Positions 53,326 through 62,627 are shown, counted from the first letter of the stretch. The stretch: DNA of 64,000 bases from Xylanibacillus composti (GCF_018403685.1 NZ_BOVK01000003.1:1-64000), one strand, 5' to 3'. Notes: a model not told the origin generated them from the letters alone. A program made the numbers and translations.

Positions 53326-54633
53326 ATGATTCGGATGGACAGAGCAGACAGCGGCTGGCGTATTCAGGTGGAACAGGCAGCCGAGACGGATCGGCTGGCG
53401 GCTGCATTGGCGCCTTTGTGCGGTCCTGGCACTGTAATTGCGCTGGATGGAGATTTGGGCGCAGGGAAAACACGATTCTCGCAGGCATTCGCCAGTGAAT
53501 TGGGCATTCAAGAGACGGTAAATAGTCCCACTTTTACAATCATAAAGGAATATGAGGAGTCCCGGCTGCCGTTCTATCATATGGATGTGTACCGGATCTC
53601 GGAGGCGGAAGCCGCCGAGCTGGGACTGGAGGATTACTTCTACGGCGAGGGCGTCACGCTGGTGGAATGGGCGGAACGAATTGCCAGCGAGCTTCCGGCA
53701 GAGCGGCTGCATCTGCGGATTAGCCGAGGGGAGCAGGAGGAGGCGCGGGAAATTGCTGTGGAGGCGATCGGTGAGCGTTATGCGGCGCTTGGCGAGCGCT
53801 GGATGCGCAGTTTGCAGGCGGCTTCTGCGGATTGCCAAACAGGACAAGGCAACGGCAAAGCTCCCTCACGCATATTGGCGTTGGATACTTCCACGGCCCT
53901 TCTCAGCACAGCCATTCTTGTGGACGGGGAAGTGGTGGCGGAGCGCCACTCCGCAGCCGAGCGCAATCATTCGATCCGGCTCGTCCCGGCAATTGAGGAA
54001 CTGCTGGCTGAGGCTGGCATGACAGCTGCCGACCTGGACGGAATTGCAGTCGGTTCGGGTCCGGGATCGTATACGGGTGTGCGGATAGCCGTGACCGTCG
54101 CGAAGACGCTGGCCTGGTCGCTTCAGCTTCCGCTAGTTAGCGTATCGACACTGGCTGCATTGGCGCTTGGCGGCAAGCAGAATTACGCGCGCGGGCAAGG
54201 CGCGCCGGTATGGGTGGCCCCCATTCTCGATGCACGCCGCGAAAATGTCTACACCGGCTTGTATGCGCTGTGGGACGGCGCAGCCAATATGCAGAATATG
54301 AGCGGCGACCGCAACCGCCAGCTGCAGCAATGGCTCGACGAATTGATCGGGGCCGCCATAGCCGGTGAGCTCGACGGCACAGTTGTAGAGCGTCCAGCCG
54401 AGATTTTGGTCGTTGGCGAAACCGGCCGCTTCACCGCACAGCTGCAGGCGGCAGAGGAACGCGCCCGCCAGGGCGGCATCTCCTTTGGCTGGCAGGAGAG
54501 TCAGATCGATGCCGCTTATATCGGGGCAATCGGACTGGTGCGCGAGTGGGATGCGGAAGAGGTGCACGATGTCGTGCCCAATTATACGCAGTTGGCCGAA
54601 GCGGAGGCCAAGCTGCTGGCCAAACGGACGTAA
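53326..54633 (+). CDS. TsaE-TsaB fusion protein (t6A tRNA modification)
   Basis: 435 residues from ATG 53326. Residues ~1-165 are TsaE: P-loop ALDGDLGAGKTRFSQAFA, NSPTFTIIKEYE, FYHMDVYRI and GVTLVEWAERI. Residues ~182-435 are TsaB: ILALDTSTALLSTAIL, AVGSGPGSYTGVRIAVTVAK and PILDARRENVYTGLYAL. A short Gln/Gly/Asn linker joins them, with no stop and no internal ribosome site. Separate proteins in most bacteria (YdiB and YdiC in B. subtilis), here one chain with fixed 1:1 ratio. Works with TsaD two genes on, using L-threonylcarbamoyl-AMP on adenosine 37 of tRNAs. Confidence 0.93.
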   Translation: MIRMDRADSGWRIQVEQAAETDRLAAALAPLCGPGTVIALDGDLGAGKTRFSQAFASELGIQETVNSPTFTIIKEYEESRLPFYHMDVYRISEAEAAELGLEDYFYGEGVTLVEWAERIASELPAERLHLRISRGEQEEAREIAVEAIGERYAALGERWMRSLQAASADCQTGQGNGKAPSRILALDTSTALLSTAILVDGEVVAERHSAAERNHSIRLVPAIEELLAEAGMTAADLDGIAVGSGPGSYTGVRIAVTVAKTLAWSLQLPLVSVSTLAALALGGKQNYARGQGAPVWVAPILDARRENVYTGLYALWDGAANMQNMSGDRNRQLQQWLDELIGAAIAGELDGTVVERPAEILVVGETGRFTAQLQAAEERARQGGISFGWQESQIDAAYIGAIGLVREWDAEEVHDVVPNYTQLAEAEAKLLAKRT

Positions 54634-54641
54634 AGGAGTGG

Positions 54642-55154
54642 ATGAACTTGCCTGCTAATCGAGCTTTTGACGATGCTGTCTCCACTCCGCGGTTTCGGTC
54701 CATGCGATTGGACGATATCCCCTGCGTCTGCGAGATTGAAAATGAGGCTTTCACGACCCCTTGGAGCGCGGAAGCCTTCCGCAATGAATTGACGCAAAAT
54801 CACTATGCCCATTATGTCGTGCTGGAGCACGAGGGACGGTTGGCCGGCTACGGCGGGCTTTGGCTCATTGTGGATGAGGCGCATATTACGAACGTCGCGG
54901 TCAAGGCGGAATTCCGCGGAAGAGGCTGGGGCGAGAAGCTCATGATTCGCTTGAAGGAGACCGCCTTGTTTCTAGGAGCCAAGCGCATGACGCTCGAGGT
55001 CAGGGTTTCCAATTTGCGCGCGAAGCGGCTCTACGAGAAGCTGGGCTTCTACGGGGTAGGCATTCGCAAAGAGTATTACACCGACAATCGCGAAGACGCA
55101 TTAATTATGTGGACGCATTTGTCATCGGACTCGGATCGGGGGGACTCAGCATGA
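54642..55154 (+). CDS. rimI: Ribosomal-protein-alanine N-acetyltransferase
   Basis: 170 residues, GNAT fold: RFRSMRLDDIPCVCEIENEAF, TPWSAEAFRNEL, ITNVAVKAEFRGRGWGEKLM (acetyl-CoA loop), LEVRVSNLRAKRLYEKLGF and IRKEYYTDNREDALIM. It acetylates ribosomal protein S18 in E. coli and is normally clustered with tsaB and tsaD. Start ATG 54642; TTG 54648 is better spaced from AAAGGAG. Its stop overlaps the tsaD start (ATGA). Confidence 0.94.
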   Translation: MNLPANRAFDDAVSTPRFRSMRLDDIPCVCEIENEAFTTPWSAEAFRNELTQNHYAHYVVLEHEGRLAGYGGLWLIVDEAHITNVAVKAEFRGRGWGEKLMIRLKETALFLGAKRMTLEVRVSNLRAKRLYEKLGFYGVGIRKEYYTDNREDALIMWTHLSSDSDRGDSA

Positions 55155-56170
55155 CATGTCGAATACTGGCTTTGGAAACAAGCTGCGATGAAACCTCGGC
55201 GGCGGTAGTGGAGGATGGCCGGCGTATTTTGTCCAATGTCGTCTCCAGCCAGATGGACACGCATAAGCGCTTTGGCGGTGTAGTGCCGGAAGTTGCTTCG
55301 CGCAAGCATGTGGAAACCATCACGCGAATCATGGAGGCATCGCTGGAGGAAGCAGGCGTGCAGCTCAAGGATTTGTCGGCAGTAGCCGTGACGCAAGGCC
55401 CGGGACTCGTCGGCTCGCTCCTCGTCGGAGTGGTCGCTGCGAAAGCGCTGGCTCTGTCGCACGGCCTTCCCTTTATCGGGGTGCATCATATCGCCGGTCA
55501 CATTTATGCCAATCGGTTGAGCGGCGAGCTGCATTTCCCGCTCATAGCCTTGGTTGTGTCTGGCGGACATACGGAGATTATCCACATGGAGGCGGATGGC
55601 AGCTTCCGGCGGCTCGGACAAACCCGCGATGATGCGGTCGGCGAAGCGTACGACAAGGTGGCCCGGGCGCTGTCGCTCCCTTATCCGGGCGGTCCGCATG
55701 TAGACAGGCTGGCGCTGGAGGCGGATGGCGAAATCCCGATGCCGCGCGCCTGGCTGGAGCCGGATTCTTACGATTTCAGCTTCAGCGGACTGAAATCAGC
55801 GGTGCTGAATGCATTGAACCAGGCAGCCATGCGCAAGGAGACGCTTGACCCGGCTCATGTCGCCAAAGGCTTTCAGCAATCTGTCATTGACGTATTGACG
55901 GTGAAGGCGCTGCGTGCCGTGAAGGAAACTGGAGCGGAGCAGCTTGTAGTTGCAGGCGGTGTTGCAGCCAACCGGGGCCTTCGCACAAGCTTGGAGGAAG
56001 CATGCAGCCGTGAAGGCATCCGCCTGGCGATCCCGCCACTGGCATTATGCACCGACAATGCCGCCATGATTGCGGCCGCTGCCTATCTCAAGTGGGAACG
56101 AAAGTCCTTTACCGCGCTGGATATGAAAGCTGATCCCATGCTGTCGCTGGAGGATTGGGCCAAAGCGTAA
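55151..56170 (+). CDS. tsaD: tRNA N6-adenosine threonylcarbamoyltransferase TsaD
   Basis: 339 residues from ATG 55151. ASKHA fold: ILALETSCDETSAAVVED, VVPEVASRKHVETI, GPGLVGSLLVG, metal-binding HHIAGHIYAN, VSGGHTEII, and LVVAGGVAANRGLR. It transfers the threonylcarbamoyl group to tRNA A37 together with TsaB and TsaE, here one fusion protein. It ends the t6A operon; a terminator lies at 56187-56222 and a DnaA-box cluster directly after. Confidence 0.97.
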   Translation: MTCRILALETSCDETSAAVVEDGRRILSNVVSSQMDTHKRFGGVVPEVASRKHVETITRIMEASLEEAGVQLKDLSAVAVTQGPGLVGSLLVGVVAAKALALSHGLPFIGVHHIAGHIYANRLSGELHFPLIALVVSGGHTEIIHMEADGSFRRLGQTRDDAVGEAYDKVARALSLPYPGGPHVDRLALEADGEIPMPRAWLEPDSYDFSFSGLKSAVLNALNQAAMRKETLDPAHVAKGFQQSVIDVLTVKALRAVKETGAEQLVVAGGVAANRGLRTSLEEACSREGIRLAIPPLALCTDNAAMIAAAAYLKWERKSFTALDMKADPMLSLEDWAKA

Positions 56171-56186
56171 GAGTAAACTTGCAAGA

Positions 56187-56222
56187 AACGGTGGATCGTG
56201 GTTGCGATTCGCCGTTTTTTTG
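56187..56222 (+). terminator. Terminator of the t6A operon
   Basis: A 12-bp stem AACGGTGGATCG / CGATTCGCCGTT (with G-U pairs) followed by seven T. Confidence 0.9.
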
Positions 56223-56282
56223 CGTTCATGCAGATGTGTTGGCCGCTTGCTTCTATGTACCTGATTCTTTATTCCTCCCAAC

Positions 56283-56510
56283 TGTGCATAAAAATTATCC
56301 ACAAGCTTGTATCTTTGTGGAAAACAAGCCTTTTGTCCTGTTCATGCAGGACCTTGGTTGTGTAGAAAAACAGGACAACTTTTTCAAAAAACAGCTGTGG
56401 ATAATGTGGATAAAGTGGATAACGACTTGAACATGTATCGAGAGAAAGAAAAATGTCCACGATTAGCTGTGCATAAGCCTGTGAATAATGTGAATAAGCG
56501 TTGTGAACAA
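56283..56510. other. DnaA-box cluster (about ten 9-mers) between tsaD and a membrane-protein gene
   Basis: Perfect TTATCCACA or its complement TGTGGATAA at 56295-56303, 56396-56404 and 56405-56413; one-off boxes at 56414-56422 (AGTGGATAA), 56283-56291 and 56468-56476 (TGTGCATAA), 56480-56488 and 56489-56497 (TGTGAATAA), 56316-56324 (TGTGGAAAA) and 56502-56510 (TGTGAACAA). Three boxes abut at 56396-56422 and two at 56480-56497. No dnaA, dnaN or AT-rich unwinding element is present, so this is not the main origin. Confidence 0.88.
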
Positions 56511-56527
56511 GAGGGGAGGATGAAACA

Positions 56528-58963
56528 GTGCTCACAGCAGTAAGGAGCATATGGGGGAAATGGGCTTGTTTGATAGGGTATCTGGCATTTCTGACTATAG
56601 CGACACTGGTAACAATAAGTGCTGACAAGGTATATGCGGAAGCGGGAGAGCGATCTTCGGAGGCTTCTGCGGAGCAGAATCAAGGACGAATGCTGCTGAT
56701 AGCTGTTCCCGGTCTGTCGTTCCAAGAATGGAATGAGGCTGAACTGAGCCGGTACCCTCATCTGCGTCAGCTTGTTCGCGAAGGCGCAACCGGTGCCATG
56801 AACATTCGTACCCCTGTTCGCGGCGTTGAAGACGTCTACGCTTCCATCGGCCTCGGAGCGCCCATGGAAGCGGGAGCCAGTCTGCAGGCTTACCATGTGC
56901 AGGAATGGGTTCAGTTCGGGAAAGAACAAGGCTTTGCAGGGGAACTGCTCGCCAGGCGAACGGGGCTGGCCATGTCGGAGCTGGAAGTTGTCGTGCCCGA
57001 TATTGTGGACTGGCCTGCCTTGCAGAATGACACCGCCCATCGGTTGGGCGACATGCTGCTGCAAGCAGGGGTTCCCGTTTATGCGTTCGGCAATCGGGAT
57101 CGCGGCTGGCCCGATCAGCTGGCCCCAGATGCTGCCAAGCTGGGCAGGCATGCTCCCTTGCTGCTCATCAACAGGGACGGAGCAGCTTCCGGAGATGTGT
57201 CTGCAAGGACGAATGCCCTAGACCCCGGGCGGCCGTTTGGCTTGCGAACGAATTACGAAGCGTTGCTCCATCAGCTGCAACATCTTCCGAGTCCATCGCT
57301 TGCCCTAGTTGAGCTTGGTGACTTGGATCGTCTCTATGACGCACGCAGCCTGTATCAAACGGAGCAATTTCATATGCTGAAACATACGATTCTTCAGGAA
57401 ATGGATGCATTCGTCGGACAGCTGATCAATCGGAATGGCAGCGGTGCGCAGTATCCGTTCCTGCTGCTGTTTTCGCCGTCTGTGCATGCTGACGCTTACC
57501 GGAGCTATAACCGCATGGCGCCGATTACCCTGTGGAGGCCCGACAACGGTTCCGGAGGTTCTGCTTTGCTGACCTCCGCCACTACCCGGAGAGCAGCCGT
57601 TGTGTCCATGTATGATATCGCTCCGACATTGTTGGCGGAATTGCACTTGCAGAAACCTCCTACGATGATTGGCGCAGTCATGCATGCGCAGCCAAAGGAA
57701 AATGCGCTGGAGGAAGCTGCGCAAACGGTAGAACTGATGCGCAAGATCTATGAGCTGCGTCCGCCGCTGCTTTATTCATTCGTTTCGTACGAAATTACAG
57801 TGCTGCTCGGCTTGCTCGTTATCGTCGTGTTTCCTTCAGCCTGGAGGGCGCGCATGCCTGCGTGGCTTTGGCAAACGGTTGGCGGTGCGCTTCTGTTAAG
57901 CTTGCTGGCTGCACCGGTTGTTTTGCTGGTCATGGGTTGGGCGGCGCATCTGCCTGGTGAAGGATTGGGCGCTTTATTTGTGACCGGCACTGCGGCATTG
58001 GCAGTGGCCGCGGTCATGACGGGCAACCTCGGGCGCGCCAGCGGGAAGCAGAATGTTCAGAACTGTTCCGGCTCCGTACAGGCAGCGGGGTGGTTGGGCG
58101 CTGCTGGAGCCGCCGCCATCCTCCTGGATGGACTTACGGGAGCGGAAGCGATGAAGCATTCAGTGCTCGGCTATGACGCCATGGTGGGCGCCCGTTATTA
58201 CGGGATCGGCAATGAGTTTATGGGAGTGCTTGTCGGTTCAGCACTGCTGGCGACAGCTGCAGCGGCCCAATACTGGGCGCCTGCAAGGGGCAGAAGGCGG
58301 AGCGTGTTGGCAGTACTCTCACTGGCTGCTTTTTTAATCATATTGTTTTATTTGGCAGCGCCGTCGGGCGGTACGAACGCGGGCGGAGCTTTGACAGCGG
58401 CAACCGCATTCGCGATATTGTATACGCGGCTGTTTACCCGGCTGTGGGAAGGCAAGCGCGCAATGGTGCGCTTGATCGGAATCGCGGCGGCGGCCGGATT
58501 GTCCGGCTTGCTGCTCTTATGGGGGTTGAACGCATGGCTTCCGATGGATGCTGCAAGCCAAAGTCATATCGGCAAGGCGATGGAGTTGGTAGAAGGGGGA
58601 CGGCTTGATCTGATTGCAGCCATGGTGTATCGCAAGCTCTCGATGAATGTGCACCTGATTGGCGTTTCCTCTTGGAGCAAGGTGCTCATTGCCAGCCTTC
58701 TGGTTATGATTGTGCTGCTGATTAAGCCGCGCGGTGTGTTTCACCGGTGGCAGCACGCCGTGCCGGACCTGATGCATGGGTTTATCGCCATAGTAGCGGG
58801 TGCGGTCACGGCACTGCTGGTCAATGATTCCGGTATCGTGTCCGCAGCCACCATGATTGTATATGTAGCTGTTCCGATGCTGCTGCTGCGGCTTCATGAA
58901 TTGTCCGCCAGCAATCAGGAGAAGGCATCGGATTATTCAGCTAAAGCTTCCCATTCCTCGTAG
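56528..58963 (+). CDS. Large membrane protein with extracellular alkaline-phosphatase-like domain
   Basis: 811 residues from GTG 56528 (GGGAGG 8 bp upstream). N-terminal signal/anchor helix, then ~380 residues outside the cell resembling the alkaline-phosphatase superfamily core (LLIAVPGLSFQEW, YPHLRQLVREGATGAMN, VSMYDIAPTLLAELH). Then ten or more membrane helices, including GARYYGIGNEFMGVLVG. The Ser/Thr nucleophile and metal ligands of real phosphatases are not evident, so it may bind or transfer rather than hydrolyse. It has no close neighbour in a pathway; its promoter lies within the DnaA boxes. Its last 31 bp overlap the convergent ABC-F gene. Confidence 0.75.
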   Translation: MLTAVRSIWGKWACLIGYLAFLTIATLVTISADKVYAEAGERSSEASAEQNQGRMLLIAVPGLSFQEWNEAELSRYPHLRQLVREGATGAMNIRTPVRGVEDVYASIGLGAPMEAGASLQAYHVQEWVQFGKEQGFAGELLARRTGLAMSELEVVVPDIVDWPALQNDTAHRLGDMLLQAGVPVYAFGNRDRGWPDQLAPDAAKLGRHAPLLLINRDGAASGDVSARTNALDPGRPFGLRTNYEALLHQLQHLPSPSLALVELGDLDRLYDARSLYQTEQFHMLKHTILQEMDAFVGQLINRNGSGAQYPFLLLFSPSVHADAYRSYNRMAPITLWRPDNGSGGSALLTSATTRRAAVVSMYDIAPTLLAELHLQKPPTMIGAVMHAQPKENALEEAAQTVELMRKIYELRPPLLYSFVSYEITVLLGLLVIVVFPSAWRARMPAWLWQTVGGALLLSLLAAPVVLLVMGWAAHLPGEGLGALFVTGTAALAVAAVMTGNLGRASGKQNVQNCSGSVQAAGWLGAAGAAAILLDGLTGAEAMKHSVLGYDAMVGARYYGIGNEFMGVLVGSALLATAAAAQYWAPARGRRRSVLAVLSLAAFLIILFYLAAPSGGTNAGGALTAATAFAILYTRLFTRLWEGKRAMVRLIGIAAAAGLSGLLLLWGLNAWLPMDAASQSHIGKAMELVEGGRLDLIAAMVYRKLSMNVHLIGVSSWSKVLIASLLVMIVLLIKPRGVFHRWQHAVPDLMHGFIAIVAGAVTALLVNDSGIVSAATMIVYVAVPMLLLRLHELSASNQEKASDYSAKASHSS

Positions 58964-60867
58964 AGTTCCTGCAGCTTGCTTTTGACAGCGGATATTTGCT
59001 GCTCAAGCTCTTGCAATTTCACATAGTCTTGGAATACTTCTGGCTCTGCCATGCGCAGCTCCATCTCTGTTAGCTGTTCCTCGAGCTCTGCAATTTGCTT
59101 CTCGCATTGCTCCAGCTTGCGCTGGCGATTTCTCTCTTCGCGCTTGGCTTGCTTTTCCGCTTCGTAGGAAGAAGCCCCCTTGTCGGCTTGCGCAGACATG
59201 GTTTGCTTGCCGCTCTGACTTGAGCCCGCTGTATGTTCGGCGAGCTCAGCCAGCTCGGCTTTCTTCTCGACATAATCATCGTAATTTCCCAGGAAATGTT
59301 GAATGCCGTCAACACCGAGTTCGATGACGCGCTCCGACATTTTGTTGAGAAAATAGCGGTCATGTGAAATAAACAGCAAGGTACCTTCAAAATCAAGCAA
59401 AGCAGACTCCAAAATTTCCTTGCTGTACAAATCGAGATGGTTGGTAGGCTCGTCCAGAATCAAAACATTGGCCTCGAGCAGCATCAGCTTGGACAACGCG
59501 ACACGTGCGCGTTCACCGCCGCTTAATGAACCGACAGGCTTTTCCACGTCTTCGCCGCTGAAGAGGAAGTTGCCGAGCACGGTGCGGATAGACAGCTCGT
59601 CCTTATGCGGGAATGCGCTCCATACCTCCTCGAGCACCGTATTGTTCGGATTCAGGGAGGTATGTTCCTGATCATAATAAGCGACGTCCGTTTTTGCTCC
59701 CCAGCGAATGGAGCCTTCCCGTGCCGGGATTTGGCCCATCAAGGTCTTGAGCAAGGAAGACTTGCCAATCCCGTTCGGCCCGATCAGAGCAACGGTTTCG
59801 CCGCGCTCCAAGTGGAAGGAGGCATGGCGAAACAGGGGCTCTTGCTCGGGATAGCCTACCGACAGCTGCTCGACCGTCAGCACATCGTTGCCGGATGCTC
59901 GTGCCGCTCGGAAGGAGAAGGATGCCCGCTTCAGTTCGCCCGCAGGTCTTTCGAGCCGTTCCAACTTCTCGAGCGCTTTGCGGCGCGATTGTGCTCGCTT
60001 GGTTGTAGAGGCTCGCGCCAAATTTCGGCGAACGAAATCCTCCATCTTCTGAATCTCTTGCTGCTGCTTTTCGTAGTGCTTTTGTTCGATTTCCAAGTCC
60101 TTCGCTTTTGTTTCGATAAATTTGCTATAGTTCCCGGTGTAACGCTTTGCCTTGGTTCGCTCGATTTCGTAGATAGAGCCAACCACAGCGTCAAGAAAAA
60201 AGCGATCGTGCGAAACGATCAGGATGGCTCCCTTGTATTGCTTCAGATAGGCCTCCAGCCAGGTCAAAGTGGCAATGTCCAGGTAGTTGGTCGGCTCGTC
60301 GAGCATGAGCAGTTCCGGTGCCTGCAGAAGGATCTTGGCTAGTGCGAGGCGGGTTTTTTGCCCGCCGCTTAAAGCGCTGACCGGCGTGTCAAACGGCATA
60401 TCGCCGAATCCCATACCGTTCAGGATGCCCCGCACATTGGCTTCCATCTCGTATCCGCCTTGCATGCGGAACTGATGAGAAAGCTCATCATATTGCTGCA
60501 GCAATGCTTCCATGGCGAGAGGATCGCGGGCTTCGTCATGGGCGCTCATGCGTTGTTCCAGCTGCCGCATTCGTTCTTCCATCTCTGTCAGCGGCGCATA
60601 GACCGTCATCAGTTCATCCCACATGGAAAGCTCGGAATTGAGCCCGCTATGCTGTGCCAAGTAGCCGATTTTGGTTTGCTTGGGCACAATGATATCGCCG
60701 CTATCCGCGCTGTCAATCCCCGCCAGAATGCGAAGCAGGGTTGATTTCCCTGCACCGTTCACGCCTACGAGGCCAATCTTTTCCTTCTCTTCTACTTGTA
60801 TATGAATATCGGTTAATATCGGCGTCGTGCCGTAAGATTTCGTTATTCCGATTCCTTGAAGCAGCAT
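58933..60867 (-). CDS. ABC-F family ATPase (YdiF-like)
   Basis: 644 residues from ATG 60867 (AAGGAGG upstream). Two ABC domains without membrane parts: Walker A GVNGAGKST and GPNGIGKSS, signatures LSGGQKTRLALAK and LSGGERARVALSK, Walker B LLMLDEPTNYLD and VLILDEPTNHLD, with an acidic-basic interdomain linker (FIETKAKDLEIEQKHYEKQQ) and a C-terminal coiled coil. ABC-F proteins bind the ribosomal E site and relieve stalling. It matches B. subtilis YdiF in architecture and in lying after tsaD. Confidence 0.95.
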   Translation of the reverse strand: MLLQGIGITKSYGTTPILTDIHIQVEEKEKIGLVGVNGAGKSTLLRILAGIDSADSGDIIVPKQTKIGYLAQHSGLNSELSMWDELMTVYAPLTEMEERMRQLEQRMSAHDEARDPLAMEALLQQYDELSHQFRMQGGYEMEANVRGILNGMGFGDMPFDTPVSALSGGQKTRLALAKILLQAPELLMLDEPTNYLDIATLTWLEAYLKQYKGAILIVSHDRFFLDAVVGSIYEIERTKAKRYTGNYSKFIETKAKDLEIEQKHYEKQQQEIQKMEDFVRRNLARASTTKRAQSRRKALEKLERLERPAGELKRASFSFRAARASGNDVLTVEQLSVGYPEQEPLFRHASFHLERGETVALIGPNGIGKSSLLKTLMGQIPAREGSIRWGAKTDVAYYDQEHTSLNPNNTVLEEVWSAFPHKDELSIRTVLGNFLFSGEDVEKPVGSLSGGERARVALSKLMLLEANVLILDEPTNHLDLYSKEILESALLDFEGTLLFISHDRYFLNKMSERVIELGVDGIQHFLGNYDDYVEKKAELAELAEHTAGSSQSGKQTMSAQADKGASSYEAEKQAKREERNRQRKLEQCEKQIAELEEQLTEMELRMAEPEVFQDYVKLQELEQQISAVKSKLQELYEEWEALAE

Positions 60868-61038
60868 GTTCATCCTCCTTAATGCAGTCCCTTCTAGTTT
60901 ACATGAACAGATGCAGATTCGGCAAAACACAATAAATTGGAACGAATTGGCCCTACTAGCCTTTCTGTGTTCCGTGCTACAATCGAAGAAACCACCCAAG
61001 ATTTCACCATCAGCCGATAGACGAGGGCAGGGGATAGC

Positions 61039-61929
61039 ATGAGTCTAATGAAGGGTTGCAACCGCTTACATAAGAGCAGGCATGTGCAGATATGGACAGC
61101 AGTTTTATGCATAGCAGCGGCGAGCACCGTTTATCTGGCTGCTGGGTTGGCAGGGAAGCATAATCATGCTGTCATCTCCTCCGTTCGGGAGAAGCCCGCG
61201 CAAGTGCTCCTGGCCGCAAAACAAGATCCTGTACCATGGAACGTCATGACTTACAACATTCGGCACGCTAAAGGCACCGACGACATCACCAGCATCCGTC
61301 GTATCGCCCAGGTGATTCGGCAGGAGCAGGCCAATATCGTTGCACTGCAGGAGGTTGATTCCTATTTGTGGCGCAGCGGATTTCAAAATCAGGTCGAAGA
61401 ACTAGCCAGGGAGCTTGGGATGAATTGGGCCTTTGCGCCTAGCCTGAAGCTGGGTCGCTTTGCATATGGGAACGCCATATTAAGCCATTACCCGATCGTT
61501 TCGGCAACCTCCCTGTCACTGGGAGGATTGCGGGAAAATCGGATATTGCTGAAAGCGGTCGTGGCGACAGATTGGGGAGAGATAGAAGTATTTACGACCC
61601 ACCTGGGCTTGAGCGAGAAGGAGAGAGAACGGCAAATGCCCTTGCTGCTTCGTCATCTTGAGCGGGCCCAAGAGCCAGCCTTCCTCCTGGGGGATTTCAA
61701 TATGGAAGCAGCGCATCCGTTGCTGCAGCTGCTGCCCGAACGTTGGAACAAGCTGGAGCAAACGGAAAAACGGGGAACGATTATGGGGAACCGGGAGATC
61801 GATCATATTTATGCGGTATGGCCGGAAGCGGCAGCTATGCGTGTCCAGGAGGTTTACGTTCCGGTCACAATTGCTTCTGACCATCTGCCCGTCGTAGCCC
61901 GTTTCATATCGGAGGCGGCTGTTGATTAA
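61039..61929 (+). CDS. Endonuclease/exonuclease/phosphatase-family protein, membrane-anchored or secreted
   Basis: 296 residues. An N-terminal hydrophobic helix (about 17-38, IWTAVLCIAAASTVYLAAGLA) is followed by an EEP domain: NVMTYNIRHAKG, VALQEVDSY, AILSHYPIV, EVFTTHLGLSEKERERQ, FLLGDFNMEAAH, IDHIYAVWP and IASDHLPVVARF. The metal Asp/Glu and catalytic His are present. Likely a phosphodiesterase or nuclease acting outside the membrane; substrate unknown. Confidence 0.92.
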   Translation: MSLMKGCNRLHKSRHVQIWTAVLCIAAASTVYLAAGLAGKHNHAVISSVREKPAQVLLAAKQDPVPWNVMTYNIRHAKGTDDITSIRRIAQVIRQEQANIVALQEVDSYLWRSGFQNQVEELARELGMNWAFAPSLKLGRFAYGNAILSHYPIVSATSLSLGGLRENRILLKAVVATDWGEIEVFTTHLGLSEKERERQMPLLLRHLERAQEPAFLLGDFNMEAAHPLLQLLPERWNKLEQTEKRGTIMGNREIDHIYAVWPEAAAMRVQEVYVPVTIASDHLPVVARFISEAAVD

Positions 61930-62006
61930 TCAGCAGGCCGTCTCTATGTATTTCACGATAGAGTATGATACACTGATACATATCAAGCAAAAAAGGGTTG
62001 GAGACG

Positions 62007-62627
62007 ATGCAAACCCGTACGAAAGCAGAGTGGCGCGCCTATTCGCTTCAGCGCAGAGATATGCTGCCCGCTGAGGAGCGCAGGGCGAGGTCGGAACAAA
62101 TCTGCAACCGAATGATTCGTTCCGCATGGACAGCGGCTATGCAGGAACGAAATTCTCGGCCGACCGTACTTGTATATTGGCCGTTCCGTTCGGAAGTGGA
62201 TATCCGTCCATTTGTCACTTGGGCGTGGAAGCAGTCATGGAATGTTGCAGCGCCGCGTGTCGACCGCTCGCTGGCAACGATGTCTTTTTACCAAATTAAA
62301 GAGCCGGGCGATCTGCGCTTAGGAGCATACGGGATTATGGAGCCCGATCTTGCACAGCCATTGCTGAGCAGGGAGGAGTCCGCAGACCTGATCATCGTGC
62401 CGGGAGCGGCTTTCGATCGACGGGGGAACCGGATTGGGTACGGCGGCGGTTATTATGACAAAAAATTCGAGCAGCTGCTTCATGCTGGCGATAAGGCGGG
62501 CAAGCATCCTCTTCGAGTAGCGCCGGCCTTCGAACTGCAGGTTTTCGAACGACTGCCAGTCGAGCAGCATGATATGTCGGTGGATGTGATTGTGACGGAG
62601 AATGAAGAAATCAAGCCGTGCAGTTGA
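62007..62627 (+). CDS. 5-formyltetrahydrofolate cyclo-ligase
   Basis: 206 residues from ATG 62007; TTG 61998 is in frame upstream. Motifs: R-x-x-R start (AYSLQRRDMLP), VLVYWPFRSEVDIRPFV, and GAAFDRRGNRIGYGGGYYD, the family signature. It converts 5-formyl-THF to methenyl-THF with ATP. It lies before the molybdenum cofactor genes. Confidence 0.95.
   Translation: MQTRTKAEWRAYSLQRRDMLPAEERRARSEQICNRMIRSAWTAAMQERNSRPTVLVYWPFRSEVDIRPFVTWAWKQSWNVAAPRVDRSLATMSFYQIKEPGDLRLGAYGIMEPDLAQPLLSREESADLIIVPGAAFDRRGNRIGYGGGYYDKKFEQLLHAGDKAGKHPLRVAPAFELQVFERLPVEQHDMSVDVIVTENEEIKPCS

Noticed and set aside
56283-56510. Main chromosomal origin oriC
   Set aside because: No dnaA, dnaN, rpmH or AT-rich unwinding region is nearby; the setting is the tsaD-ydiF interval.
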